DNA of 64,000 bases, taken from NCBI RefSeq assembly GCF_037042905.1, contig NC_087261.1:17730917-17794916 (forward strand), written 5' to 3'. A model generated the notes under the pieces. The model saw only the letters and a list, made by a program, of their open reading frames with translations. It was not told the DNA's origin and searched no databases. The DNA is from Lytechinus pictus. Lineage: Eukaryota; Echinodermata; Echinoidea; Temnopleuroida; Toxopneustidae. The translations under genes and the position numbers were made by a program. Positions 23,371 through 34,735 of this stretch are shown here, in pieces; position 1 is the stretch's first letter; every line of letters begins with the position of its first letter.

Positions 23371-24049
23371 GTAAGTCATTTTCATTTGATGGCCATGAAT
23401 GATTGTTTAACATATTTATATAATCAAAATAAATGCGTAATTGAATGAGCACATGTTTTTCGAGTTTTTCATTCTCGTGATTATAGCAGACTAGCGTGCC
23501 TTAAGTGTTCCCACATGCATGAATCAAGCATTTGTGCCCTTTTCAGTAAGATGTCATCGAAACATGAACATTGTGCCGATCCTTTATACCAAATGTAAAT
23601 ACATGGATCACGTCACTTTCGCATTAAAGTCACGTGCAGTTCATTTCAATCTCATTTAGAATCTACATAGGTCAAATCGGGGCACCGAAGATGATACAAT
23701 ATATAATACGAAACAGTTCATGTTGTGGAAACTTACATATAAGGAATCATATGCATTTTTTTGTCCTGAAAACTGTAGCTAAGGATGTGTACGTCAAGAA
23801 TCTGATGGGTGCCACGTTGCCATTTTAAGGCATTTAAAAAAATAAAATCACAGGCCGCGCCCAATTTTTCACATTCCTGTTAATTGTGACTTTTCTATTT
23901 GACGGAATAAAGATAATGGTGTTTGCTATGAAATTATAGCTAATAAAAAATCCAATGTCAATATACGGATCGCAAAGCATTTTGGGCACTTCCAAGTCAG
24001 TAGAAAGTCAATTAAGGCCACAAACGGTCAAATGTATATAAATGGTCAT

Positions 24050-24390
24050 AAATGTAAAGCCTCAGTCACACAGTGCTCTGCGTTCACCGTTGCATAAAAA
24101 AGGTCAATTTTCCAGCGGATCTCCGCGGATCCCTTCCCTATTCCCATTTTTTTGTTATATACCTACGGAAAAAGATGTGGACGATACGTTTAGATACGTC
24201 TAGATGCGGATTATTGCATCCAATTTCTGATAATCGTATGAATTGATGCGTTATTTGTTCTTTCGACCTGCGTAATCTTCCGGATACCTTTGAACGATTG
24301 CGGATATTGACGGAGAGGTGCGGAAGGTTACGGATAGTTACGAATAATTATGAACAAGGCTCGGAACCTTCCCTGCCCAAACAGTGCATA
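24050..24390. repeat. Possible end of a DNA element (GCGGAT-rich)
   Basis: It opens with GCCTCAGTCACACAGTG and has repeated GCGGAT / CGGAT / TTACGGATAGTTACG words to about 24340. The composition stands out from the AT-rich flanks. Only one candidate end is visible, so type and borders are uncertain. The remaining intron from 23371 to 25758 shows nothing else recognisable. Confidence 0.35.
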
Positions 24391-25169
24391 TGATAAAATA
24401 ACTTAATACCTCCAAAGTAACGACCCTTCAAACGTAACATTTCAATCAATTTCTGAACTTACTAAAAACAAGGCAGACGTTAATTCCAATTCAAATAAAA
24501 AAACTAATACAATCACAAATCGATAGATATGTAAAACATTAAAGTTAAAAACGAGGAAACGAAAATGTCAAAATATTCATTTTTCCATAAAAAGGAGGGT
24601 GAAAAGACAAATTTACTCAAAATATATGCAGATTTTTGGATTGGAAAATAATGTATAGGAAAAGCCAATGTTTATTAATTAATTTATTTATTTATAAAAT
24701 AATATTATAATTAATTTATATATTTATTCACTTATTATTCATTGGTACGTGAACATATACTGACCAGCAGCAGGGCTGAATGGGTCAATTTACAATAACA
24801 ATACAAATATAAAAAAAAACCGGCTAACAAGCACAATAAATACAACTTTTTTTTGCTTAATGATTGAAGGGCATCAATAATTATGGAAATCATTTGCATG
24901 GAGATGTATGTATTTCATGAATACAGAGGAATGGATAAGAGAAAGGAAAGTTCGGGAGCAGGGGGGTGGTAGAATTAGAAATGTATTGCAGAATGAGAAA
25001 TTTGAGGCAGGGGGAGGTAAAGGGAGGTCACAGAGACTAAAGAGAAGAAAAGAACAAGAACATTATAAAAATATTTCTTTTTTAATTGAATAAGCACATT
25101 TGTGAAGATTCTTTACATTCAAAAATATATAATGTATCTAGCTACATTTAATGGCAAATATTAAAGCAT

Positions 25170-25375
25170 ACAAAGACGGATACAGAGAAACGGGAGAAGG
25201 AGAATGAGGGAAAGAAGAAGAAAAGGGGAACATGAATGAGACAAAGAAGGAGAAGATGAGGAAAAAAAAAGAAGAAGAACGGGAAGAAGAAGATGAAGAA
25301 GAATGGTGTTATAAAAGGGGAAAAAGGAGGAAAAGAGGGGAAAAAAGAAAAGGACGAAATTAATGAAGAGGAGGG
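25170..25375 (+). repeat. Purine-rich (GAA/GGA) tract
   Basis: About 200 bases are almost entirely A and G, with GAAGAAGAAGATGAAGAAG-type runs. It is low-complexity sequence able to form a purine-motif triplex. No gene. Confidence 0.75.
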
Positions 25376-25758
25376 TACGTTTGCATGTATGAATTATTCA
25401 TAACAATATTAAAATTAAATAAAAGGCATGCATGCATGTTGCATGTTTACTACAGATCAAAATATAGTAATCATTTTTCTTGCATATTCTTAAACAAGAC
25501 AAAAAAGTTAAAAATGTCCCTAAAATATGAACTTTTAGCCCGGATGTAAAAAGATCATTAAGCTATAATTTGAAAAATAATTTTAACAAAAAAAATTGAT
25601 ATATTTTTTAGAAATTGAATTGAATTAAGTTTTCGTATTAAATTATCCAAAACTGAAGTACTTGAAATTAGTTATTATGCACAGATTTCAATGCAATAAA
25701 TTATTTCATTTACTGCTAGGAATAATGATTGCACAAGAATTATATAACGTTGATGACA

Positions 25759-27430
25759 CTAGAAATATTGCACAATAGTTGATGAATATACATTGGAATC
25801 ATTAACACACATGCCAATTAATTGGTTCCAAGGCTTCATACTTTCATTCAGTAACCTTATCAGATAAGGAGCAGCACTGTTTTTGTAGCGCTCTGTCTTG
25901 CAGAAGACTTCAGTGTAAGTTTCGGCGCTTCGAACCGATCGGTTGTTGGTGGTCGAGCGCAAAGAGGAAATCCAGTGAGTAAAGTTCGATGGCGTTCTCG
26001 TCAACCTTTTAGCAAGACCAAGTGCTAACCTTTCTCGTCTTTCATGAAGACTTATTAGTCTTAAAAGCTCCAATGCTTGTTGGTAGCTGTAGTATCGCTG
26101 ACCAAGCAAAAGGCGGCAAACTCTTTTTTGGATTCTCTCAATTTGGTTATCTTGATTTACTGTCAGCCCAGAGTGCCAAACTGGGGCACAATATTCACGT
26201 ACGGATCGAACATATGCACAGTATACAGATATCAGATCATTTGAAGGTAATCTAAATCCTTTCAGAATTCGAAGCATGTGCAGCCTTTTACTTGCTCGCT
26301 TGACCATTTCATTTACTTGAATTGACCATTTTAGATCGTTCTGAACAAGTAGCGGAAGGCGGGGTAAGTTGAGCATAGGGGCAAGTTGAGCCGCCACCCC
26401 CAGGTCAATAATGAATGAGTCAGACATTGTGGTGGTGTCATGTATTGATGACCCATTTCATAACCCTTTACCCCACCACATTGTTTTCGACTTTTAAACA
26501 AAAAGTACTTTTTAGAGGGAAAAATACAAATTTCAGCCAAAAAAGCAAAAAAGGGTGTAAAATAGATCAGTGCCTTTTACCCACACACGTCTTTAAAAAC
26601 AATAAAGAAATAAGAACAATATTGTTAGTCCAGGTATGGATCTTCATTCTTGTCATAGTCTTTTACATGATGGATGCATACAAAATGTGTGGATGTGAAA
26701 ATATCGCATTTAGTTCGGACTGGGGTACTTTGAGCCAGCCAACATGGGGCAAGTTGAGCCATGGTAATTCTTATGGTAATGTATAATGATAATTTAAAAA
26801 AATCTTGAAAAGTCATTAATATGCAGGCAGAAAGGTGCACATTCCCATGACAGTTCTTTTACTTTTAGAGGATGTTAGTATTTATAGATAATTAGCAAGT
26901 GAAAAGACTTGAAATAAAATATTGACGTGCTGGTTCTTCCCCCATACATTTTGTACATATTTTTTGTGGCTCAACTTACCCCAGAAGGTGGTACAACTTA
27001 CCCCACAGATGGGGCAAGTTGAGCCATTTGACATCGTTTTTTCAAAGGTCACAATGAATTTCAGTGTGGGGGTAGAAAGTTATATATAGGTAAAAAATAC
27101 AATGTATTTCCCAAGAATCAAATTTAAAGGCAAGGTACTTATTTCGACAATATTATTAGTCATATCAATTCTATCATGCAAAATGCAAAAAGTGTCACAA
27201 CTTACCCTGCCTTCCCCCAATCCTGATGATTTCACAGCTATTACCTCATATGGTTCATAATCACCAATCCTTATCTTCGGTGTATTAACATCAGAACGCA
27301 TAAAGTGGACATTTAATAATACGCATTTACGGGGGTTTAACTTCATGTTATTATGATTTGTCCACTGTTCATGTTCGTTCACACTGTTCTGTATTGTGGA
27401 AGTCTTATTTACTTTCTTACACTCCAACAA
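25759..27430 (-). pseudogene. LINE reverse-transcriptase C-terminal fragment, split by a TIR element
   Basis: On the minus strand, 27430-27219 encodes WTNHNNMKLNPRKCVLLNV and PKIRIGDYEPYEVIAVKSSG. Bases 26350-25759 then continue LVQNDLKWSIQVNEMVKRAS, LHMLRILKGFRLPSNDLISV, EYCAPVWHSGL and IERIQKRVCRLLL. These are the palm end, thumb and 'C-x-W' connection of a non-LTR retrotransposon RT of the CR1/L2/jockey kind ('N--KLN--KC', 'LGV-i-nDLkW', 'YC-pvWH-gLt'). The catalytic FADD box and the 5' part are missing. The gap between the halves is exactly the 26351-27218 element. It is a dead copy. Confidence 0.85.
26351..27218. mobile_element. GGGGAAGG / AAGTTGAGC TIR element, copy 2
   Basis: This diverged copy of the element at 1797-2639 has the same internal order: CAAGTTGAGCC, CAGGTCAATAATGAATGAGTC, TTGTTAGTCCAGGTATGGAT, then the GGGGCAAGTTGAGCCA pair and an inverted CTTACCCTGCCTTCCCC end. 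It interrupts the LINE reading frame, giving a clear order of events: LINE first, this element later. Confidence 0.8.
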
Positions 27431-27529
27431 TGTAAGATCATCAACATACTTTCAACTTCGGTGTTCGCTTTCCCACAGGCATCATTTATCATCGATAGAA
27501 AAATCAGTACAGTGGGCCAAGGCGGGTTG

Positions 27530-27765
27530 TGGAGCCGTGTTATGTGCAAACGCCGGGATATGTGCAAACAACGGTATATGTGCAAACGCCACGCCGGGAA
27601 ATGTGCAAATCTGTCAAAATTTATTAACGGCATCTGTGCAAACGTGACGACGGGATATGTACAAATGAACAATTTTCGCGGGAAATGTGCAAACCTCCGG
27701 ATATGTGCAAATCACTGTTTTTATCAATATTAAGTCTATTTCTCATGAAATGTGTCATAACATTA
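27530..27765 (+). repeat. GGGATATGTGCAAAC minisatellite, copy 1
   Basis: Eight or so units of about 20-25 bases share TGTGCAAA (GCCGGGATATGTGCAAAC, AACGGTATATGTGCAAAC). They are followed by TCATGAAATGTGTCATAACATTA. Near-identical blocks lie at 37993-38275 and, inverted, at 43250-43530. The open frames rich in 'CAN', 'CKR' and 'VQT' are translation artefacts of the repeat. Confidence 0.8.
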
Positions 27766-28111
27766 ACATGTCGCATAATACCCCTTTTCCACTAGGGCCA
27801 GGCCAGCTTCAGGACAAGGCGCGGAATGTAATAATTGCAGTCCGCGACCCTTCCGCAACCTGTCCGGACATTCCTGGGAGTGTCCGCACGCTGTCCTAAA
27901 CCCTTCCTGGTGTTCGGGAAGTGAAAATTTGTCCGCATCCAAATGTTGGTCTCGACCAAAATTTGGACGCGGATATTGAATTCCTGACACCTTCGGGACC
28001 CTGTCCTGACGATGTCCTGATGATGTCCCGCCCTTCCTAAACCCTTCCGCGTCTTCCGGAAACCATCCGCAATCATGTCAGCTTCAGGAAGCAAAGAAGA
28101 AGCCATGCGGA

Positions 28112-28255
28112 ATGTTTGAGGAACGTGCGGATTGGAATAAGAAGGCAAGCGGACTTTTTCAGGAACGTGCGGACAGGAATAAGAAGGCAAGCGGACTATT
28201 TCAAGAACGTGCGGACATGAATAAGAAGGCAAGCGGAATGTATCAGGAATGTGTG
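28112..28255 (+). repeat. 45-base tandem repeat, three to four units
   Basis: Units read GGAACGTGCGGAC..GAATAAGAAGGCAAGCGGA with few differences. They lie in the left subterminal part of the 27779-31094 element. Open frames on both strands are repeat artefacts. Confidence 0.8.
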
Positions 28256-28429
28256 GATCCAATACAAATATTATGGAACACAAGTAACAAAGGCAATTTT
28301 TAGTCAGTGCACTACATGGGGCAACGGGACATAATACAAAACAAGAAAATTAAAAAAGTAACGAAGAACGGGGTCAAGGGGCCTAATTAGTATATCACTA
28401 AACAAACCTTAAAACTTAATATTTCAAGC

Positions 28430-30350
28430 ATCACGCGAGCGCGAAGTGCGAGCTGATTTTTTTTTTTTTTTTTGGGGGGGGGGTTACTGATTTGAAGGAG
28501 GAATATTTCAAGCATCTTCTACCGATCCGAAAAGTAGACATTTCAAATATTTCTTGCATTATTTAAGCTGGCAATAATCCGAGCAGATTTGTTCTATACT
28601 GAACAAAAAAAGACGTTTCAAGCAACGTTTGATTATGGACAAGATTATTTTAATGTACTCGACTGAAATTAGGACCGTTTTGGCAGCACTTGACTTTACG
28701 AATGGCAAAAACGTCTTAGCAAAATTAATAGTGCAGGCATACATTTCAAAATGAAATTCAAGTTTATATTCCTACTGCATTTTAAGCACTTTATTTGATT
28801 GTGAATGAGATACGTATGTCATTGATAATAATAATAACAATAATGATAGCCAGTTTTTTTATATATCGTTTTTCTCAGAACGGCTCAAAGCGTTTTATAG
28901 CATATTATTACCCAAGTCATTGGAGCCTTCATTTTAATCCCGCATGAAAAGCGCACAATTTCCTCTCCTTAAGATAAGAAGCATTTTTTGCATTCATCGC
29001 AGCCTAAAATGGCCCTGGCAGATTCAAACATACCTTTCGCATCCTGCCGGTACCCATTTAACACATGAGTCGAGAGTGGCAAAGTGTGGATTACGCCCTG
29101 CCAAAGGACGCTATATGGATTCGAACAAATTACCCTCTGTTTACAAGGCGAGAACCAGAACCACTACACCACGGCTCTTTCACAAAAACGAATAGGCCAT
29201 CGTGAAAAAAACTATTGCACAGGATAGGTTTCTGATAAACATAAAACGTGAGCGCGAAGCGCGAGCTTATTTCTTTCTATTTTGTCCTGAAAATTTAATA
29301 TTTTGAGCAATGTTTGTGACCCTGAAGAAGATGCGTATGTAACAAATAATTACTTCAGCGCAAAGTGCGAGCAGAATTTTTTATATACGCTCTGGCCTGA
29401 TCGTAAAAAGAGCAGTTACAAATGAAGGAGATACATTTTTCAACAATCAAATAATGCGAGCGCGAACTGAACATTTGTTCACATTCCGACCTAAATACTG
29501 GACATTCTAAGCACTTCTTCAATCATGAACAGGAAAGGTATATGACTATACACTTGATGTGAGCGGAAACAAAATTTAGATTTAAACCTAAAAAACGGGA
29601 CATCTCATGTTTTGTAAATGTAGGAAAAGGAAGGATAATTGGATATCTACCTATATTAATAATGCGAGGGCAATAATCTAAATATACATGCGTGCGCGTG
29701 TTTAGATTTATACTTAGAATCTGGACATTCTTATTCAGTTTCAATGTGTGAAATAACTTATTAATAAAATTTGTATTTTACAAAAAAAGAACAATTAGAG
29801 TACTTACATATAGTTATTATCTTGCTAATTACATTTTTATTATAATTAAATAATGCAAGCGCGAAGCGCGAACTGAAAATTTTTGAAATTCCGATCGGAA
29901 AAAAAAATTGTGAATCTTAATGTCGATATTCCATTTAAAAGGGACAATATGGTTATTAGGAAATCATAAAAATATTACTATCTTACTTATTAATCTAATA
30001 AGCCTAATGAGAGCGCGAAATATAAAGGCCAGAAAACTGGACATTTTGTAATTAGGAACAGGATGCATAGGTTAATGAATCTTTAACAAAAATAATGCGA
30101 GCGCAAATTGCGAGCCAAAACTTTTGATAAACTGCCATGAAAGAGGGATTTAGCATAATTTGTTAGAATAAATGTAGGTATACATAACTCTCCATTCAAA
30201 ATGCAAGCGCGCATCGCTTGCTGATACTATTTACAATCAGACTAGCCTGAAAAGGGATCTTTTTCAAAACTTCATGGAATACACGAAGAGTATAGTTACT
30301 TGACAAATCCAAAAATGCTAGCGCGCAGCGCGAGCTGTATTTGTTGATAT
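28430..30350 (+). repeat. GCGAGCGCGAAGCGCGAGC array 2
   Basis: About twelve diverged units contain the hairpin core GAGCGCGAAGCGCGAGCT (for example 28436, 29250, 29858 and 30318), spaced roughly 100-200 bases. They alternate with GACATTCTAAGCACTT and ATGAACAGGA-type sequence. A SINE (28845-29195) interrupts the array. It is the same family as 20655-21650 and 44185-45495. Confidence 0.75.
28845..29195 (-). mobile_element. tRNA-derived SINE-like element
   Basis: Read on the minus strand from 29195, GAGCCGTGGTGTAGTGGTTC is an A-box-like tRNA head and TTGTTCGAATCC (near 29120) a B-box-like motif, together resembling a tRNA of the 'CTCGCCTTGTAAACAGAG' anticodon-arm type. The body continues to TTATTACCCAAGTCATTGG and CGTTCTGAGAAA near 28870. 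It is old and diverged. It is not a functional tRNA gene: the arms are imperfect and it continues into a SINE body. Confidence 0.55.
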
Positions 30351-31154
30351 GTAGACCATAAAACTGTCATTTTACAGAAAACTTAACAAAAAATCAATTT
30401 GTAAATCTTTTTACTTTCTTTTCCCCTTTTTTGTTCCTCCCAAAAAGTGTGTGTGTGGGGGGGGGGGGGGGGGCATTTGATATTGTGTCCCCCCCCCTTC
30501 AAAAAAGTGAGGGGACGCGTCCCCTATCCCCGTGGGATTTCAAACCATGGAGGCAATATTTGATTGAAAGAAAATAAAATCTTATATAGTCTTTGTAGTC
30601 GAAAAATGTGTAAAAATAGCATATTTTCATGATGGATTTCTTTACTCTCGCCAGCTCCCGACTCAGACTTAATAGCAAAATCAGGGTAAAAAAACACAAA
30701 AAACCCAAACCCCAAAATTGTACCCATAAATTTATAGAAAATATATTAACGATATTTTTTTATCTGAGTATTCGCAGGTTGCTCGAAAGTTATCCTCATT
30801 GTCCTAGTCCTTGAATTTACAACTCGTGACGTTGTCCTAAATGTGTCCGGTTCTGTCCTAATGCGATCTGCATGCTGTCCGCGCCAAACGCCGAAAAATC
30901 TTTTCAGATAATCGTGTCCTAGGACAGTCACAGGAATGTCCTAGGACAATATGCAGACAGTCCTGTTCGTGTCCTAAGACAAGATCATTTGCATAATCTT
31001 TTACGGAATTTGGTTGCGGACAGCATGCCGAAATGACAAAAGTTGCTTCCGCAACCCTTCCTGGTCTTGTCCGCGCCCTAGTGGAAAACCGCCTTAAGGA
31101 AGCTACAGTGCCATCGGCAATGAAACGCTTTTCAAAGAGGCGGGGGGGGGGGGG

Positions 31155-31310
31155 TGTTACACACACAAATGCAATAAACGCCCACAAATGTATTAACACC
31201 CACAAATTTAATAACACTTTACCCACAAATGTAATAATTTCACCAACAAATGTAAAAATGCACTTTACACACAAATGTAATAATGACATTACCACCAAAT
31301 GTAATAAATT
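31155..31310 (+). repeat. ACAAATGTAATAA short tandem repeat (complement at 43000-43170)
   Basis: About seven units of 20-30 bases each read CACAAATGTAATAA with a CCC or TTTACCC spacer. The inverted arm carries the complement (TTACATTTGTGGGTAAAGT) at 43000-43170. No coding role. Confidence 0.8.
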
Positions 31311-31339
31311 TGAAGGGATTTTGCGAATCTGTTCTGAAC

Positions 31340-32770
31340 TAAAACCCTATAAATAGTAATGCATTCATATAGCGCAAAGTCAGTCTTTTTTCTCCCGACC
31401 CAGTTATATAAAACATTTAAACAATCTTCCAAACAAATGAAAACTAATTTCTTCTTAATGTTAAATAACTGTTGTTGTTGTTTTAGCTTATACGGCGTGT
31501 ATCATTCTAACATAGAAGTATAGCGTAGTCTTTCCTCCAGACCTAGTTATAAAAAAATCATTGAAAACAAAACAACAAAAACGACCTTGCAATCTAATCA
31601 ACATTGAATAGCATGGAAATATGGTGTAGTCTTTGCTCCAGACCCAGTTATTTCAAAATAGCAAATGATAAAATTAAAACAAACAAACGATATTCAGAAA
31701 GACCCCACAATCCCAATGATGTCGAATAACTTGAAAATATAGCGTAGTCTTTCATCAAGACCCGATTATTTCAAAATAAAAAATCACAGAAGATAGATAA
31801 TAATAAAACAAGGACCCCACAATCTTATTGATGTTGAATAACATGAAATAAATGCAGTCTTTCCTCTAGACCCAGATATTTCAAACAACAAATACAAAAA
31901 ATACAAAACAAAATATAAAAAAACAAAGACCCCGCAATCTTATTGATATTGAAATACATGGAAATATAGTGTAGTCTCCCCTCCACACCCACTTATTTCA
32001 AAATTACAAACCCTTTTTTTAAAAAGTGAAAAAAAGTAACAAAGACCCCATTATCTTATTAATGCTGAATAATTGTGTGTGTGTGGATGTATTTGAGTTT
32101 TGTCAGACGTGTATCAGACTTTTGTCAAACTTGTCATATTCAAAATTGTTCATCGAATTGTTTTGTACTTATAAATATGATTTATTTATGATGAGTGTGA
32201 GCAGATCTTCTGGACAGTGGTGTGTTGTGTGTGTGTGTGTGTGTGTGTGTGAGTTGGGGCGGGGGGAGGGAGGGGGAAGATTGGTGTTTAAGCATTTTTA
32301 TAATAACTTATTTCATTGTTTTCTTTTAAGATATATATGATTCATGATTATATTAAATTAGTGAAAAAAAAGGGAAAATGTGAAATATAAAGTATTATAT
32401 TTGAAATGTAAATTGAAATGTTATGTAACTATTTGTTCATGAAAACAGAATAAAAACAGTATTTAAAAAAATATATCAATCAGATATGATTATTTACGTC
32501 TGGGACCGACCTTTAACGTCACCATCCGAAAGACGTGACCAGTGCTCGAACCTCTGCATCAATTTGTAACTTCCCCACATAGCTTGGATTACAGGCGCAT
32601 GCCACAACGCCCAGTGGAGACATGGAGACATGGCGTAGTCTTTCTTCCAGACCCAATTATTTAAAAATAACAAAACAATACAATATAACCCAACAATCTT
32701 TAAACTAAGAACCTGTAATAAAATAAAGGTTTAGAGAGTTTTCTTTATTCCAGACCTTGTCATTTTCAAA
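31340..32770 (+). repeat. 115-base satellite (TAGTCTTTCCTCCAGACCCAGTTATTTCAAAAT)
   Basis: Units recur at about 31521, 31625, 31740, 31855, 31970 and 32630. Each holds GTAGTCTTTCCTCCAGACCC, AGTTATTTCAAAAT, then GACCCCACAATCTTATTGAT and TTGAATAACATGGAAATATAG. More units run through 37107-37985 (inverted), 38300-39330 and 40590-41050 (direct) and 41330-42990 (inverted). The stretch 32060-32340 holds a TG microsatellite (32217-32250) and a G-rich run. Confidence 0.8.
32488..32640 (-). mobile_element. SINE with 7SL/Alu-like 5' part (left-arm copy)
   Basis: On the minus strand it reads CTGGGCGTTGTGGCATGCGC, CTGTAATCCAAGCTATGTGG, GCAGAGGTTCGAGCACTGG, then TCTTTCGGATGGTGACGTTA and GGTCGGTCCCAGACG. 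It is the inverted-arm partner of 41462-41620, so the two descend from one insertion. Confidence 0.6.
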
Positions 32771-32845
32771 ATTAAGATAAATGAAATATTCATTTAACTA
32801 AGACTCAATCGTGTTCTTTTGCCTGTTCAACATGAATAAGATGAT

Positions 32846-32990
32846 CGGGGGATCATTTTATCAACATTAGTTATGTCCGACAAGTTGTCAGATCTGACAA
32901 CCTTCCTTGATGTTGATTGGCTAAGAAGCAGTGCTACCATGGTTAGTGTCGGATAAAACGTCTGACAACTCCTTTTATGTTCTGAAGATT
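32846..32990. mobile_element. GGGGGAGCATTTCATCAACAT MITE (left-arm copy)
   Basis: A short element with GTCCGACAAGTTGTCAGATC, GACAACCTTCCTTGATGTTG and TCGGATAAAACGTCTGACAA blocks. The other copies are 41093-41238, which keeps both GGGGAGCATTTCA ends, and 56679-56838. The right end of this copy is eroded. Confidence 0.65.
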
Positions 32991-34394
32991 TTATTTTCAA
33001 TTAGAAATTTCTTTGCCTGAAAGAAAAAGTATGTTTTAAAGGCATTCTTTATTCTAGGATCTTATAGTCCAGTCAATATAGGGTTTGACCCACCACTAAT
33101 TGCAACACGAGATATTCCACTGCAATGCTTTCAAGGAAGGTCCCCTAAACAGCATACTAAAAGTCCCAAGAAATCCAAGCAGTGGAAATTTATGAAATTT
33201 ACATATTATGCAAATTAGCCATAAAAAGTTAGAAAAATAAGGAAAATAGCCCAAAGATTACAAATTGAGTGTCCAAAACAATTCAATTTGAGCGAAAATT
33301 CATGATATATAACTGTATTCAATGTTTTTTGTCAAAAGTGCAAAAAAATCTACCTCATTTGCATAATATGCAAATAAGCATCCTTATATGGAAAAATGTC
33401 AAGGTATTGTGATTTTTCTCTCATTATCTGCTTGAAAATTTCATTAATGTTGGAATTTACATGATGCTATCACTAAGGACGTTGAATACATTTGTATTCA
33501 GCTTAGTGTCTGTAGTGTAATTTGCATATTATGCAAATAAAAGTATCTAACATGTTATGAATATTCAAGAAAACACACTGGTGATACATCCCTCAAAAAT
33601 TGCAAGTAGATTATCTATTGGAATTGGAATATGGCAATACCTTACAGGAAGGTTTCCTAAACACCATTAAAAGTCCTTAAATATACAAGCCTATAGGAAA
33701 ATCACAAAATTTGGATTGTATGCAAATTAGCCATAATAAATTACAAATAAGGAAAATAATCCAAATATTGGAAATCAAGTGCAGAAATCAATACGAATTG
33801 AACTGAAGCCCATGATCAGTTTTACAATTTTATTTATTTTTTAAATAAAAAAAAAAATCGTAAATAAATCTACCTCATTTGCATATATATGAACATTTTT
33901 ATATGGAAAAAAAATCCAGAAATATTGAGTTTTCTCACAAAAACAGTTATGAAAACATTTCAGTCTAGATCAATATGATGTGATCACTAAGAATGGTAAA
34001 TACATTAATAATCAGCTTCATATCTGAAGTGTAATTTACATATTATGCAAATAAGCATCCGACATGTTATAAATATTCAAGGAAACACACGTAAGTGATA
34101 CTTTCCTCTAATATTCCATGTAGATTATGTGTATTAACCATGATGACCTTCCCTACACTCCCTGCTTGGTTGATATTGACTATTGTCACGAGCAGTTACC
34201 CCACTCATATTGTACAATGTTGAGTCCATTCTACATGGATACCACTGCTTGAATGCTTCATTATTTCCATCCAAGTCTTGCTCTCTTCTTGACTTTTTAT
34301 ATAGAGACTTTGCGTTTCTTGCGAGTATAGTCCACGCTAGCAACTTCTGGATTGCCAAGTGATCAGCACAAGATGTCACACCCGTACAAATAAA

Positions 34395-34735
34395 AGCCCA
34401 TTAGCTTCGAATATTTGGTCCTTGTACTTGTAGCACACCAATTAGCTTATAAACTTGGGGTCCTTGTATTTAAAGCGCTTAACGATAAATCTCCACCCTA
34501 CATCTCAGAGCTCTTATCTCAGCATAGACCAACACGCAGTCTCAGATCAGCAGCTCAAGCATTGCTGAGGGAATCTCTCAGCCACACAACCTGGGGTGAC
34601 AGAGCCTTCTACATCTCTGGACCAAAGCTGTGGAATAGCCTTCCCCAATTTATCAGGAGAGCAGAGACCCAATCACAACTTTTGAGTCTTACCTGAAGAC
34701 CTTTCTGTGCCCCACTCCAACATTATCCCAAGACA
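34395..34735 (+). pseudogene. LINE reverse-transcriptase C-terminal fragment
   Basis: It reads HQLAYKLGVLVFKALNDKSP, PYISELLSQHRPTRSLRSAA, TTWGDRAFYISGPKLWNSLP and QFIRRAETQSQLLSL. This is the typical C-terminal tail of CR1/L2-type non-LTR elements ('y-i-vl-fKaLh--aP-Yl--Ll----p-R-LRS', 'GdRaFs-aaPkLWNsLP--ir'). It has no RT core. It lies within the 33065-37103 element. Confidence 0.88.

Larger units (their letters stand above)
27779..31094 (+). mobile_element. 3.3 kb TIR element with TAA duplication (PIF/Harbinger-like, non-autonomous)
   Basis: The left end TACCCCTTTTCCACTAGGGC and the right end (inverted AGGCGGTTTTCCACTAGGGC) form a TIR. TAA stands directly outside both ends (27776-27778 and 31095-31097). 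The inverted arm near 43225-43250 shows the uninterrupted sequence GCATAAGGAAGC, which confirms the borders. Subterminal regions repeat TTGTCCGC / TGTCCTAGGACA. The interior holds a 45-base tandem repeat, a GCGAGCGC array and a SINE. No transposase is present. Confidence 0.75.

Noticed and set aside
23371..23448. Extension of the sema open frame beyond 23370
   Set aside because: GTAAGT at 23371 is a strong donor, similarity to plexins stops there, and the next exon continues the domain in the same phase.
25170..25375. Glu/Lys-rich coding potential
   Set aside because: Purine-only low-complexity sequence gives such frames by default.
27353..27733. Cys/Lys-rich frames (MCKQRYMCKR-like) that resemble a small cysteine-rich peptide family, repeated at 37994 and 43225
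   Set aside because: They are readings of the TGTGCAAA minisatellite in three frames and both strands. No signal peptide, start context or splice support.
29100..29195. Candidate tRNA gene on the minus strand
   Set aside because: A- and B-box-like motifs are present, but the acceptor and T stems do not pair well and the sequence continues into a SINE body.
31155..31310. Regular short repeats that could suggest a CRISPR-like array
   Set aside because: Unit spacing is irregular, spacers are not unique, the context is a eukaryotic intron, and the sequence is mirrored in the inverted arm.
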